DNA from: Victivallales bacterium | Lineage (GTDB): Bacteria > Verrucomicrobiota > Lentisphaeria > Oligosphaerales > Oligosphaeraceae | Length of the DNA: 49,441 nucleotides | Assembly (NCBI GenBank): GCA_017535315.1 | Contig: JAFXUD010000019.1 | Coordinates: forward strand, 1-49,441 | Direction of reading: 5' to 3' | Part shown: in pieces, positions 15,520 to 23,124 of the stretch | Numbering within the stretch: the first letter of the stretch is position 1 | Layout of the letters: each line of letters starts with the position of its first letter | Program-made: the position numbers and the translations under genes | The notes under the pieces: model-generated | Told to the model about the DNA's origin: nothing | Databases searched by the model: none | The model's input: the letters and a program-made list of their open reading frames with translations, nothing else

Positions 15520-17027
15520 TGGCAGGCGACAGCATCTTTCTAGGGATTGACTTCGGCACTGGCGGCTGCAAGGTCACCGCAATTTCCGAAGAGGGGCTTC
15601 TGCTGGGTGAAGCCAGCACGGAATATGTGACTGAATTCGCGCATCCAGGTTGGTCGGAGCAGAATCCCGACGACTGGTATGTCGCGATGTGCGCTTCCCT
15701 GAAAAAACTGCGGGAAAACGGTCTGGATTTTCGCAGAATCCGTGCTGCCTCCTTTGACGGCTCCACGCACAATGCGGTGCTACTGGACGAGCACATGAGG
15801 CCTCTCCGCAAGACAATCATGTGGACTGACCAGCGCAGCGTGGAGGAGTGTGCGGAACTCAAGCGTGAATACGGTGAACAGATTTTCAAGACCGCCTACC
15901 AGATACCCGCGCCGACCTGGACCTTGCCGCAGATGATGTGGCTAGGGAAGCATGAAGGCGATGTGCTGAAACGAACGCGCCACGTGTTGTTTGTCAAGGA
16001 TTATGTGCGTTATCTGGTTACAGGTCACGCGGCAACCGATTACATCGAAGCCCAGGGCACGCTGTTTTACGATATGGCAGGGCAGAAATGGGCGGATGAA
16101 CTGGTGCAGCTTTCTGGATTGGACCGCAAGGCCCTGCCTGAACTCATCAAGCCGACGGACGTGGTCGGGAAAGTGACCGCGAAAGCGGCTGCGGAAACGG
16201 GACTGCCAGAAGGAACGGTCATTGTGTGCGGCACCTCGGATTCTGCGGTGGAGGATTATGGCGCGGGCGCAATTGAGCCAGGCGACTGCATTGTGAAGCT
16301 TGCCACGGCGGGAAATGTGAACGTGATGACCGCCGAGCCGCATCCGTTTCCAACCACTTTGACCTATTCGCATGTGGTTCCAGGCATGTGGTACACGGTT
16401 TCCGCGACCAATGCGGCGGCCCTGTGCCAGCGCTGGTTCCGCGATACCTTCTGCCAGGCGGAAAAGGCTGAGGCGCAAATTCGCGGAGAGAAGGTGTTTG
16501 CGCTGATGGACCGCCTTGCAGAGCAATCCGTGCCAGGGGCTGGCGGCATCATGTTTCATCCTTTTCTTCAGGGGGAACGCTCGCCTTACTGGGACCCGAA
16601 GCTGCGGGCCAGTTTTACGGGGGTCTCCATTAGTTCAACCAAAGGGGATTTCATACGCGCGCTGCTTGAAGGCGTGGCATACTCCCTGCGCGACTGTTTT
16701 GGGACCATTGAGGAGATGAGGCTGCCTGTCAACCGCATTTTCCTGATTGGCGGAGGTGCACGCAGTAAACTTTGGGGCGATATCGTCTGCAATGTTTTCA
16801 ATCTGCCGCTTCAGGTGCCGACACCAGGCGATGCTTCGTTTGGCACGGCGTTGCTGGCGGCAGTCGGCGCGGGAGTTTATCCCGACAGCAGGAGCGCGGT
16901 TCGAAAATGCCTGCACATTGACCGCGAAATCAAGCCCGATACGGAACTGGCGGGATTCTACCGCGATAACTTCCAGACCTATCGGAAAATCCACGACGCG
17001 CTTGCGCCTGTCTATCAAACGAGGTAA
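15516..17027 (+). CDS. FGGY-family carbohydrate kinase (xylulokinase-like)
   Basis: 503 residues. The first phosphate-binding loop is LGIDFGTGGCKVT near the N-terminus. SFDGSTHNAVLLDE and TIMWTDQRS are FGGY substrate-site motifs, and the second ATP-binding region is FLIGGGARSKLWGDI. It phosphorylates a polyol or ketose in the cytoplasm; the exact sugar is not evident. ATG at 15516 overlaps the IolB stop (ATGA). A second ATG at 15519 gives a protein one residue shorter, and translational coupling is likely either way. Context with IolB and an FAD/Fe-S oxidase points to deoxy-keto-gluconate or a related acid sugar. Confidence 0.88.
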   Translation: MMAGDSIFLGIDFGTGGCKVTAISEEGLLLGEASTEYVTEFAHPGWSEQNPDDWYVAMCASLKKLRENGLDFRRIRAASFDGSTHNAVLLDEHMRPLRKTIMWTDQRSVEECAELKREYGEQIFKTAYQIPAPTWTLPQMMWLGKHEGDVLKRTRHVLFVKDYVRYLVTGHAATDYIEAQGTLFYDMAGQKWADELVQLSGLDRKALPELIKPTDVVGKVTAKAAAETGLPEGTVIVCGTSDSAVEDYGAGAIEPGDCIVKLATAGNVNVMTAEPHPFPTTLTYSHVVPGMWYTVSATNAAALCQRWFRDTFCQAEKAEAQIRGEKVFALMDRLAEQSVPGAGGIMFHPFLQGERSPYWDPKLRASFTGVSISSTKGDFIRALLEGVAYSLRDCFGTIEEMRLPVNRIFLIGGGARSKLWGDIVCNVFNLPLQVPTPGDASFGTALLAAVGAGVYPDSRSAVRKCLHIDREIKPDTELAGFYRDNFQTYRKIHDALAPVYQTR

Positions 17028-17049
17028 TTGTTTTTAGAGGTAAATAAAA

Positions 17050-17289
17050 GGGAATTATATACTTTAGTTGCCGATTGGGCTTTACCAACAGAGAAGAGCC
17101 GCGTAAGCGGCGGCAAGAGCATAGCCGTGGGTGGAGCGAAGCCGCGACAGCGGCGAAGCGAAACCCACGGTCAGATTGCCCCCCAGTCTCCGTGCGCCTT
17201 GCCGCATAGCGCAGCGACGCGGCAAGGCGCATCCTGGCTATCGGCCAGTGAGGGATAATTTCATCAGGAAACTCAAGTATATAATTACC
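17050..17289 (+). repeat. TIR-bounded hairpin element A (240 bp)
   Basis: The 313-base gap after the kinase is filled by this element. Its 23-base ends (17050-17072 and 17267-17289) match as an inverted repeat with 3 mismatches around the core AATTATATACTT. Inside are three stems: GCCGC-GTAA-GCGGC, a long stem closed by CCGTGGGT/ACCCACGG, and TGCGCCTTGCCGC.../GCGGCAAGGCGCA. It has no open frame. It is the same length as element D (21169-21408), in opposite orientation, and more than 90% identical by eye. Confidence 0.88.
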
Positions 17290-17340
17290 AAACAAAAATA
17301 CCTCTTTAGGCTAAAAAACATAATTTGAAGGAAAAAGCCC

Positions 17341-18795
17341 ATGCAGGTAAATGAGAACAGTTACATGTACGAGATGATCCGCACGGAACTGACGGACATT
17401 CTCGGCGACCAATTTGTCGGAGTGAAAGAGGCCGACCTTTTCGGACATTCGGTGGATTTCTATTGGATTCCCGAAATGTGGCATGACAGGGGCATGGAGA
17501 CGCCGAAGCCAGATTTCATCTGCCACCCCTCCACCACCGAAGAGGTCTCCAAGATTATGAAGATTGCCAATCAGTACAAGATTCCTGTGGTTCCCTGGGG
17601 GGGCGGCTCTGGCTCTCAGGGAGGTGCCCTGCCTGTTTACGGCGGCATCATCATGGACATGAAGCGCATGAACAAGTATTACGGTATCGATAAGGAATCG
17701 CTGACCGTGCGTTGCCAGACAGGAATCATCGCCAAGCATCTGGAATGGAACTGCAACAAGGAAGGGTATTCGACGATGCATCTTCCAGCCTCGATCTCAT
17801 GCGCGACGATAGGCGGTTTCCTGGCACACCGCGGCACAGGCGTGCTCTCCACAAAATACGGGAAAATCGAGGACATGGTGATGTCGCTGGAAGTGGTGAC
17901 GCCGACAGGGGAGATCATCCGTACGCTTCCTGTGCCGCGTCATGCGTCAGGCCCCGATTTGACGATGCTGTTCATGGGAAGCGAAGGCACGCTGGGAATC
18001 ATCACGGAGGTGACCTTGAAAGTGCATCCGCAGCCCGAAGCGCGCGAGTTCCGCGCCTATATCTTCAAGGATTTCCATACCGCCATGAGCGCGGGCGCGG
18101 AATTGATGCGAAGCCGTCTGCAGCCCTGCGCGATTCGATTGTACGATGAAACGGAGACCAAAACCCATGTACGCAAGGTGTTCGGCATGGAGCTTGAGCA
18201 GGGGGCGTATCTGGTCTTTGGCTTTGATGGCCGCAGGGATATCGTCGATTGCCAGATGCGTTATGCGCGGGAGATCATGGAGGAGAAATACCATGGCCAG
18301 GACCTTGGCAGCAAGGGGGGAGATCTCTGGTGGGAGAACAAATACAAATTCTTTTATCCGCCGTACATGTTCCACATCCCACAGGCGTTTGGCACCTTGG
18401 ACACAGTGGCAACCTTCGCCAATATCGAAAATGTCTATTATGCGATGAAGAAGGTGGTGAATGAAAATTTCCCGCAGGCCCGCTTCATCGGACATTTTTC
18501 GCACTGGTATGAATGGGGTTGCATGCTGTACGCACGCTTCATCTTCGAGGAGGATGCGGTGCCGAAGGACCCGCGCGAGGCGGCGGCTCTCTACAATCGG
18601 GTTTGGGACATGGCGATTCGCGCCGCAATCGCCAACGGCGGTGTCATCAACGAGCACCATGGGGTGGGCCTCAAGCTAGGCCGCTACATGAAGGACCTTT
18701 ACGGTACGGCCATGCCCGTTCTGGAAGGCATCAAAAAACAGCTTGATCCAAACAACATCATGAATCCAGGCAAAATGGGGTTTAAAGGAATCTGA
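17341..18795 (+). CDS. FAD-linked oxidase, GlcD/VAO family
   Basis: 484 residues. The PCMH-type FAD-binding domain spans about 50-230, with the flavin loop VVPWGGGSGSQGGA, then HLPASISCATIGG and GPDLTMLFMGSEGTLGIIT. The C-terminal cap (about 240-480) ends with the family motif NEHHGVGLKLGRY and the closing LDPNNIMNPGKMG. Family members oxidise 2-hydroxy acids such as glycolate or lactate, or sugar-derived alcohols, passing electrons to an Fe-S partner. The next gene, 2 bases downstream, encodes such a partner. ATG 17341 follows GAAGGAAAAAGCCC. The substrate is not identifiable. Confidence 0.88.
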   Translation: MQVNENSYMYEMIRTELTDILGDQFVGVKEADLFGHSVDFYWIPEMWHDRGMETPKPDFICHPSTTEEVSKIMKIANQYKIPVVPWGGGSGSQGGALPVYGGIIMDMKRMNKYYGIDKESLTVRCQTGIIAKHLEWNCNKEGYSTMHLPASISCATIGGFLAHRGTGVLSTKYGKIEDMVMSLEVVTPTGEIIRTLPVPRHASGPDLTMLFMGSEGTLGIITEVTLKVHPQPEAREFRAYIFKDFHTAMSAGAELMRSRLQPCAIRLYDETETKTHVRKVFGMELEQGAYLVFGFDGRRDIVDCQMRYAREIMEEKYHGQDLGSKGGDLWWENKYKFFYPPYMFHIPQAFGTLDTVATFANIENVYYAMKKVVNENFPQARFIGHFSHWYEWGCMLYARFIFEEDAVPKDPREAAALYNRVWDMAIRAAIANGGVINEHHGVGLKLGRYMKDLYGTAMPVLEGIKKQLDPNNIMNPGKMGFKGI

Positions 18796-18797
18796 CT

Positions 18798-19814
18798 ATG
18801 AATATTGATAAATACACCGAAACCATCAAGGCTTGCCGTTTTTGCTTCATGTGCCGTCATCTTTCCGCAATCGGCAATGTGACTTTCACCGAGGCCGACA
18901 CCCCACGCGTGCGTGCCTCTATGCTCTATGGCGTCACCATGTTTCCTGAACGACTCACCAGCGACGACCTGGTCAAGACCATGTACCGCTCGGACCTGAG
19001 TGCGTGCTGCCGCAGAAACTGCGTGAATCACTACGAGGAAAACGCACTGAATCTCGCCTATCGCGCTGATTTGGTCGAGGCGGGGGCAGTTCCCGAAAAC
19101 ATCAAGGCCATTGCAGCGGAACTGAAGGGAATGCCCGCTTGGAGTGTTTCAGGAAAAGGCGAGGTTGTCTATGTGGCGGACAATTATTCTGTCCAATCTG
19201 GCGCGGCTGCTGCATTTGCCAAATTGGCAGGCGGGGTTCAAACAGTCAAAGGCGGTTCCTGCGGCAAGGGGCTGTGGGTGCTTGGTTTCCGCGAAGAGGC
19301 CAGGAAGATGGCGCAGACATTTGTTGACGTGCTTGAAAGCACAGGAGCCGCCACCGTGGTTGTCAGCCATACTGGAATATACGACCTGCTGGTCAACACG
19401 CTTTTGGAAATGGGGCTTTCCCTTAAGGCGAAGGTGATGCACTCCTCTGAGTATCTGGCAAAAATCAAAACCGCAAAAAAACTTGGCAAGGTATATTACC
19501 TTGAAAGTGATTTTCTGCGCAATTACAATGACGATTATCCGTTCCCGAAGGCGGTTCTGGAAACCAACGGCGCGATGTTGCAGCCATTTGGCACCAATGA
19601 CGAGGAATCTTATTCCTGCGGGGAAGGCGCGCTTTTGCTGGACAAGATCGAGCCTGAACTGGTCGAAAAACTGGCCAAATACATTGAGGCGCGTGCAGAC
19701 AATCCGAGCAATGATGTGATTGTTGTGGCCTCGCCCTATACGAAAGTCCAACTAAAGAAATACACCTCGCTGAACGTCAAGACCATTGAGGAACTGCTGG
19801 CAGAAGCGCTGTAA
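18798..19814 (+). CDS. GlcF-like iron-sulfur partner of the FAD oxidase
   Basis: 338 residues. Two cysteine clusters lie near the N-terminus: C13-C16-C19 (CRFCFMC) and C70, C71, C75 (CCRRNC). They resemble the paired 4Fe-4S motifs of GlcF and heterodisulfide-reductase-like proteins, but each lacks the classical fourth cysteine followed by proline. The rest is a CCG-like alpha/beta domain; GGSCGKGLWVLG and EESYSCGEGALL carry further cysteines that could bind a cofactor. It starts 2 bases after the oxidase stop and should accept its electrons. Clearly a partner by position; cluster type is inferred. Confidence 0.75.
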   Translation: MNIDKYTETIKACRFCFMCRHLSAIGNVTFTEADTPRVRASMLYGVTMFPERLTSDDLVKTMYRSDLSACCRRNCVNHYEENALNLAYRADLVEAGAVPENIKAIAAELKGMPAWSVSGKGEVVYVADNYSVQSGAAAAFAKLAGGVQTVKGGSCGKGLWVLGFREEARKMAQTFVDVLESTGAATVVVSHTGIYDLLVNTLLEMGLSLKAKVMHSSEYLAKIKTAKKLGKVYYLESDFLRNYNDDYPFPKAVLETNGAMLQPFGTNDEESYSCGEGALLLDKIEPELVEKLAKYIEARADNPSNDVIVVASPYTKVQLKKYTSLNVKTIEELLAEAL

Positions 19815-19836
19815 GAGAGATGAGTTTTTTAGTTAC

Positions 19837-20045
19837 AATTGCCGTAACTATTCAGAAGGGTAAGCCGCGTAGCGGCGGCAAGAACATAGCCGTGGGTGAA
19901 GCGAGCACCTTTGGTGCGAGCGAAACCCACGGGCAGGCGATACCCCCAGTTCTTTTGCGCCGTGCCGCGTAGCGTAGCGGAGCGGCAAGGCGCAGAAAAG
20001 CGGCGGCCTATTCCAATATGCTTCTCTACTGAATAGCTGCCAATT
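19837..20045 (+). repeat. TIR-bounded hairpin element B (about 209 bp)
   Basis: Inverted ends AATTGCCGTAACTATTCAG (19837-19855) and CTGAATAGCTGCCAATT (20029-20045). The core carries GCCGC-GTA-GCGGC, then CCGTGGGT...ACCCACGG enclosing GAGCACCTTTGGTGCGAGC, then TTGCGCCGTGCCGC.../GGCAAGGCGCA. The core matches elements A, C, D and E, but the ends match E and not A/D. Its right end is 28 bases before the nagB start. Confidence 0.82.
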
Positions 20046-20073
20046 TCCTCATGCAAAATAAGGAGAAACACTT

Positions 20074-20862
20074 ATGAGAATCCAAAAAGTCAGTGATTAT
20101 CATGCCATGAGCGTCATGGGCGCGGATATCATCTACAATGCCGTGGCGAAGGCGATGAAGCAGGGGAAACCTTTCAATCTCGGTCTTGCCACTGGCAACA
20201 CCATGATTGAACTCTATCAGATTCTGGCTGACCGTTTCAATGCCGACAAAATCGACCTGGCGAAACTTCAGACCTGGAATTTGGACGAATACGCTTCTGA
20301 TGAGCATAACGCGGTTGCCCATGATCATCCGCTAAGCTATTGGAAATATATGCACGAAAACCTTTTCTTCAAGTTCGACGCCACTCGCAATTTCACAGAA
20401 GGACAGGCGCATTTTCCAAATCCTGCTGACCCTGCGAAATTCGATTCCGACCTGGCTGCCGCTGGTGGACTTGACTTGCAGCTGCTAGGGATTGGCTTCA
20501 ATGGCCACATCGCTTTCAACGAACCTGTCAAAGAATCGGAAATCGCCGTGGATGCATATGGCAAACTGCCGACGCGGGTCCTGCCGTTGACAAAGGAGAC
20601 GATTGACCAGAATACGAAGATAACGGCCAATGGCGACAGCTCGCTGGTGCCGCGTTTCGCCGCCACCACAGGCATGAAGCCGATTCTCGCCTCGAAACAG
20701 GAATTGTTGCTGGCCTGTTTTGCCGAACAGCAGGCCCCACTGACCCGTATGCTCGGCAACCGCCGTCCTACCCCCGAACTCCCCGCATCCTATTTGCTGG
20801 TACACTCCGATTTCACTCTCATCTACACCGCCGATACCATCAATCTGGATGCAGTTCTGTAG
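20074..20862 (+). CDS. nagB: Glucosamine-6-phosphate deaminase (NagB)
   Basis: 262 residues, usual length. It converts glucosamine-6-phosphate to fructose-6-phosphate and ammonia in the cytoplasm. Visible signatures are the phosphate loop LGLATGNTMIELY, the catalytic WNLDEY, the central GIGFNGHIAFNEP and the basic C-terminal half with SYLLVHSDF. ATG 20074 follows AAGGAGAAACACTT. The gene lies between hairpin elements B and C, and its last 20 coding bases are repeated almost exactly at 21067-21086. It connects amino-sugar polymer degradation with glycolysis. It is cut off from the oxidase genes by element B. Confidence 0.92.
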   Translation: MRIQKVSDYHAMSVMGADIIYNAVAKAMKQGKPFNLGLATGNTMIELYQILADRFNADKIDLAKLQTWNLDEYASDEHNAVAHDHPLSYWKYMHENLFFKFDATRNFTEGQAHFPNPADPAKFDSDLAAAGGLDLQLLGIGFNGHIAFNEPVKESEIAVDAYGKLPTRVLPLTKETIDQNTKITANGDSSLVPRFAATTGMKPILASKQELLLACFAEQQAPLTRMLGNRRPTPELPASYLLVHSDFTLIYTADTINLDAVL

Positions 20863-21056
20863 GTATCCGATTGATATGAGCCGCGTAGCGGCGATGAGCG
20901 CATAGCCGTGGGTGAAGCGAGCGCCTTTGGCGCGAGCGAAACCCACGGGATAAGCAGTCCCCAAGCCCTTTGCGCCGTACCGCGTAGCGCAGCGGAGCGG
21001 CATGGCGCAGCGGAGCGGCATGGCGCAGAAAACAAAGTGGATTATGCATATCCTTC
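20861..21056 (+). repeat. Hairpin element C with degenerate ends
   Basis: It follows the nagB stop directly. The core is as in element B (GCCGC-GTA-GCGGC; CCGTGGGT...ACCCACGG enclosing GAGCGCCTTTGGCGCGAGC). Near the right side, an 18-base unit (GCAGCGGAGCGGCATGGC) is tandemly duplicated. Clear terminal inverted repeats are not seen. The element is flanked by two near-identical 20-base copies of the nagB 3' end (20841-20860 and 21067-21086, 19/20 matches). Together with the palindrome and element D it fills the 553-base gap after nagB. Confidence 0.75.
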
Positions 21057-21066
21057 TGAAAGTTGA

Positions 21067-21089
21067 CAATCTGGATGCTGTTCTGTCGT
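21067..21089 (+). pseudogene. Duplicated fragment of a nagB 3' end
   Basis: CAATCTGGATGCTGTTCTGT repeats the last coding bases of nagB with one difference and keeps a stop codon in frame (residues DNLDAVLS then stop, against TINLDAVL then stop). It is too short to be a gene and is best read as a remnant left by insertion of element C or by a local duplication. Confidence 0.6.
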
Positions 21090-21104
21090 AAGTGGTGAAA
21101 AAAA

Positions 21105-21136
21105 CAAGGGTTCCAAACGATCGTTTGGAACCCTTG
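21105..21136. promoter_or_regulatory. Perfect 32-bp palindrome
   Basis: The 16-base arm CAAGGGTTCCAAACGA is followed at once by its exact reverse complement, with no loop. Flanking AGTGGT (21091) and ACCACT (21144) extend the symmetry imperfectly. The AACGATCGTT centre is reminiscent of operators of LacI-family regulators. The lack of a loop and of a T-run makes a terminator less likely, although folding in RNA is possible. Confidence 0.55.
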
Positions 21137-21168
21137 AAACACTAACCACTAATCACTATAAAAAACTT

Positions 21169-21408
21169 GGATATTATATACTTGAGTTTCCTTATGGAAT
21201 TATTCCTCACTGGTCGATAACCAGGATGCGCCTTGCCGCATCGCTACGCTACGCGGCAAGGCGCACAGGGACTAGGGTGGGCATCTGACCGTGGGTTTCG
21301 CTTTGCCGCTGTCGCGGCTTCGCTCCACCCACGGCTATGCTCTTGCCGCCGCTTACGCGGCTCTTCTCTGTTGCTAAAGTCCAATCGGCAACTAAAGTAT
21401 ATAATTCC
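21169..21408 (-). repeat. TIR-bounded hairpin element D (240 bp), inverted copy of element A
   Basis: Ends 21169-21191 and 21387-21408 form the same TIR pair as element A (core AATTATATACTT / AAGTATATAATT). The sequence read on the minus strand follows element A from end to end with scattered substitutions and equal total length. It stops 8 bases before the end of the downstream TIM-barrel gene. Confidence 0.88.
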
Positions 21409-21415
21409 TAAAAAC

Positions 21416-22156
21416 TTAGTAGAGGCTCAGGATATTCTCGATGGACTTCTTGGTGCATTCGACCGTATCCGCCCCTTCGTATTCGACGACGGCGGACTGG
21501 ATGTTTTCCAGTTCCTTGAGTTTAGCAAGGACACCCTTGAGGTCCAAGGCTCCTTCACCAACGATGACATCCTGGTGCTTGCCTTCACGGGTCCAGATGA
21601 AATCCTTGAAGTGGAAGCCATAGGTGCGGTCGCCGAAGAGGTTCAGCCAGCCGACGGGGTTTTCACGTTCGACGTGCATGCACCAAGCGGTGTCCAGGCA
21701 GAGGCCAATGCGCTTTGAGCAACGGTTGAAAACATAACGCAACATGGTGGCGTTGCCAAGCCAGTTGTAGCCGCCGTGGTTGTGAATGGCCACGGGAATG
21801 CCATACTCTTCACTGAGCCTCTCCAGAATCCTGATGGTGACTTCCCAGCCGTCTGGCGCGAACGTGACGGAGACGAGTTTGCTGTTGCTTTTCTTGGCGA
21901 ACTCGAAGAATTTGCGGTTGTTAATCTCATCGGGGGTCATGCCGATGGCGCCGATGCCGTCAAATGTCACGCCGTTGTCGCGGTAGGCCGCGATACAGGC
22001 ATCCCAGGTATCAGGTGCCGCATAATCTAGATGGCAGCCCGACAAATCCACGATGGAGGCCCCGCAGTAGCGGATTGCCTTGGCGCACTCCACGTTGTCC
22101 TTGATTTCACGGAACGACCAGCTTTTGACACCCAATCTGTTTTTTAAATCGAACAT
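21416..22156 (-). CDS. Sugar phosphate isomerase/epimerase-type TIM barrel (AP endonuclease 2 superfamily), 246 aa
   Basis: The xylose-isomerase-like TIM barrel shows the four usual metal-site strands: VAIHNHGGY, GLCLDTAW, GFHFKDF and VVEYEG. The family includes hydroxypyruvate isomerase, IolE/IolI and related enzymes that isomerise or dehydrate sugars and cyclitols. At 246 residues it is on the short side. It is translated after hisF with a 17-base gap containing GAGGAT. With IolB nearby, an inositol- or uronate-related substrate is plausible but unproven. Confidence 0.85.
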   Translation of the reverse strand: MFDLKNRLGVKSWSFREIKDNVECAKAIRYCGASIVDLSGCHLDYAAPDTWDACIAAYRDNGVTFDGIGAIGMTPDEINNRKFFEFAKKSNSKLVSVTFAPDGWEVTIRILERLSEEYGIPVAIHNHGGYNWLGNATMLRYVFNRCSKRIGLCLDTAWCMHVERENPVGWLNLFGDRTYGFHFKDFIWTREGKHQDVIVGEGALDLKGVLAKLKELENIQSAVVEYEGADTVECTKKSIENILSLY

Positions 22157-22173
22157 AGCTATATCCTCAATTA

Positions 22174-22938
22174 TTAAAGCTTAACAGGGATTCCACGGCT
22201 GGCCAGATATTCCTTGACCTGCTTGACCGTGAAGGTTCCAAAATGGAACACGGAGGCTGCCAGCAGAGCAGATGCCTTGCCTTCGGTGGCCGCCTGATAG
22301 AAGTGCTCCAGAGTCCCCGCACCGCCAGAGGCGATGACGGAGAGACCAGTCTGCTCTGCGATGGCGCGCGTCACCACGAGGTCATAACCTGTGCATGCAC
22401 CGTCGCATGCCTTGCTGGTGGGAAGAATCCGCGCCGCGCCTGTGTCTTTCATCTCTTTGGCGAATTCCACGGCATCCTTGCCTGTGGCCGTGCGTCCGCC
22501 ATCAATGTACACCTCGCGCTTGGATGGGAGGGCTTCGTTCACATCCACGTCAATGGCGATGCAGACGCGGTTACCACCAAACTGCTTCACGGCTTCGCGC
22601 ACGAAGGCTGGATCGCGGTAGGCTGCGCTAGAGATGCTGACGGCACTGGCACCGCTCTTCAGAGCATTTTCCACATCCTGCAACTTGCGGATGCCGCCAC
22701 CCACGGTGACGGGCACCTTGACGGCGGCGGTGACCTTCTTCAGGACATCAAACATGGTCTGGCGGTTTTCGACAGTGGCAGTGATGTCCAGGAAGGCGAG
22801 TTCGTCTGCGCCACTGGCGCAGTATGCCTTTGCAGCTTCAACGGGGTCGGCGGCGTCAACCAACTCGACGAAATGAACGCCTTTGACGACGCGCCCATTC
22901 TTCATATCTAGGCACGGAATGATGATGACTGGTTCCAT
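22174..22938 (-). CDS. hisF: HisF-like imidazole glycerol phosphate synthase cyclase subunit
   Basis: 254 residues, standard HisF length. The first catalytic aspartate is in IIPCLDMKNGRVVKG, the second in CIAIDVDV, and the phosphate sites are TVGGGIR and ASGGAG. HisF closes the imidazole ring and releases AICAR, using ammonia from HisH. Two differences from T. maritima HisF are visible: SINTAA is SISSAA, and SIDRDGT is SKACDGA, which removes one aspartate and a threonine of the loop. No hisH, hisA or other his gene is in the window; the neighbours are sugar isomerases. It may be the histidine enzyme placed alone or a repurposed paralogue. Confidence 0.82.
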   Translation of the reverse strand: MEPVIIIPCLDMKNGRVVKGVHFVELVDAADPVEAAKAYCASGADELAFLDITATVENRQTMFDVLKKVTAAVKVPVTVGGGIRKLQDVENALKSGASAVSISSAAYRDPAFVREAVKQFGGNRVCIAIDVDVNEALPSKREVYIDGGRTATGKDAVEFAKEMKDTGAARILPTSKACDGACTGYDLVVTRAIAEQTGLSVIASGGAGTLEHFYQAATEGKASALLAASVFHFGTFTVKQVKEYLASRGIPVKL

Positions 22939-22966
22939 TGTTGTGTTCCTTTGGTATTATGATTTT

Positions 22967-23118
22967 GCCGCGCTGAAGCGCAGCACACAAAACAGGTACA
23001 GGCTGGGATAGGGCGCATAGGACAGAAATGGGCTGGGGTGCTATGCACACCAGCCCTGCTTTATGTCCGCTGCTAGAGCTTCGGGGGCCTGTTCTGTGCC
23101 CGCCGCTCAAGCGGCGGG
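22967..23118. repeat. Nested inverted-repeat element between hisF and the second TIM barrel
   Basis: The outer ends are related hairpins facing each other. On the plus strand CCGCGCTGAAGCGCAG is followed by CACACAAAACAGG. On the minus strand CCCGCCGCTTGAGCGGCGGG is followed by CACAGAACAGG. In the middle is a strong stem GGGCTGG(G)GTGC-TAT-GCAC(A)CCAGCCC flanked by GGACAGAAA/CTTTATGTCC. Little of the 186-base gap is left outside it. Confidence 0.65.
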
Positions 23119-23124
23119 GTAGTC

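Noticed and set aside
17028-17340. Small genes in the repeat-filled gap after the kinase (open frames of 60-76 codons)
   Set aside because: They read through the stems of element A in several frames, without ribosome-binding sites; the same frames are broken or altered in element D.
19837-20073. glmS-type ribozyme or riboswitch upstream of nagB
   Set aside because: The structured DNA there is element B, whose core recurs at four other unrelated places; no ligand-binding core recognised.
21233-21718. 161-codon plus-strand frame spanning element D and the TIM-barrel gene
   Set aside because: Its first third is repeat DNA and the rest is antisense to a supported gene.
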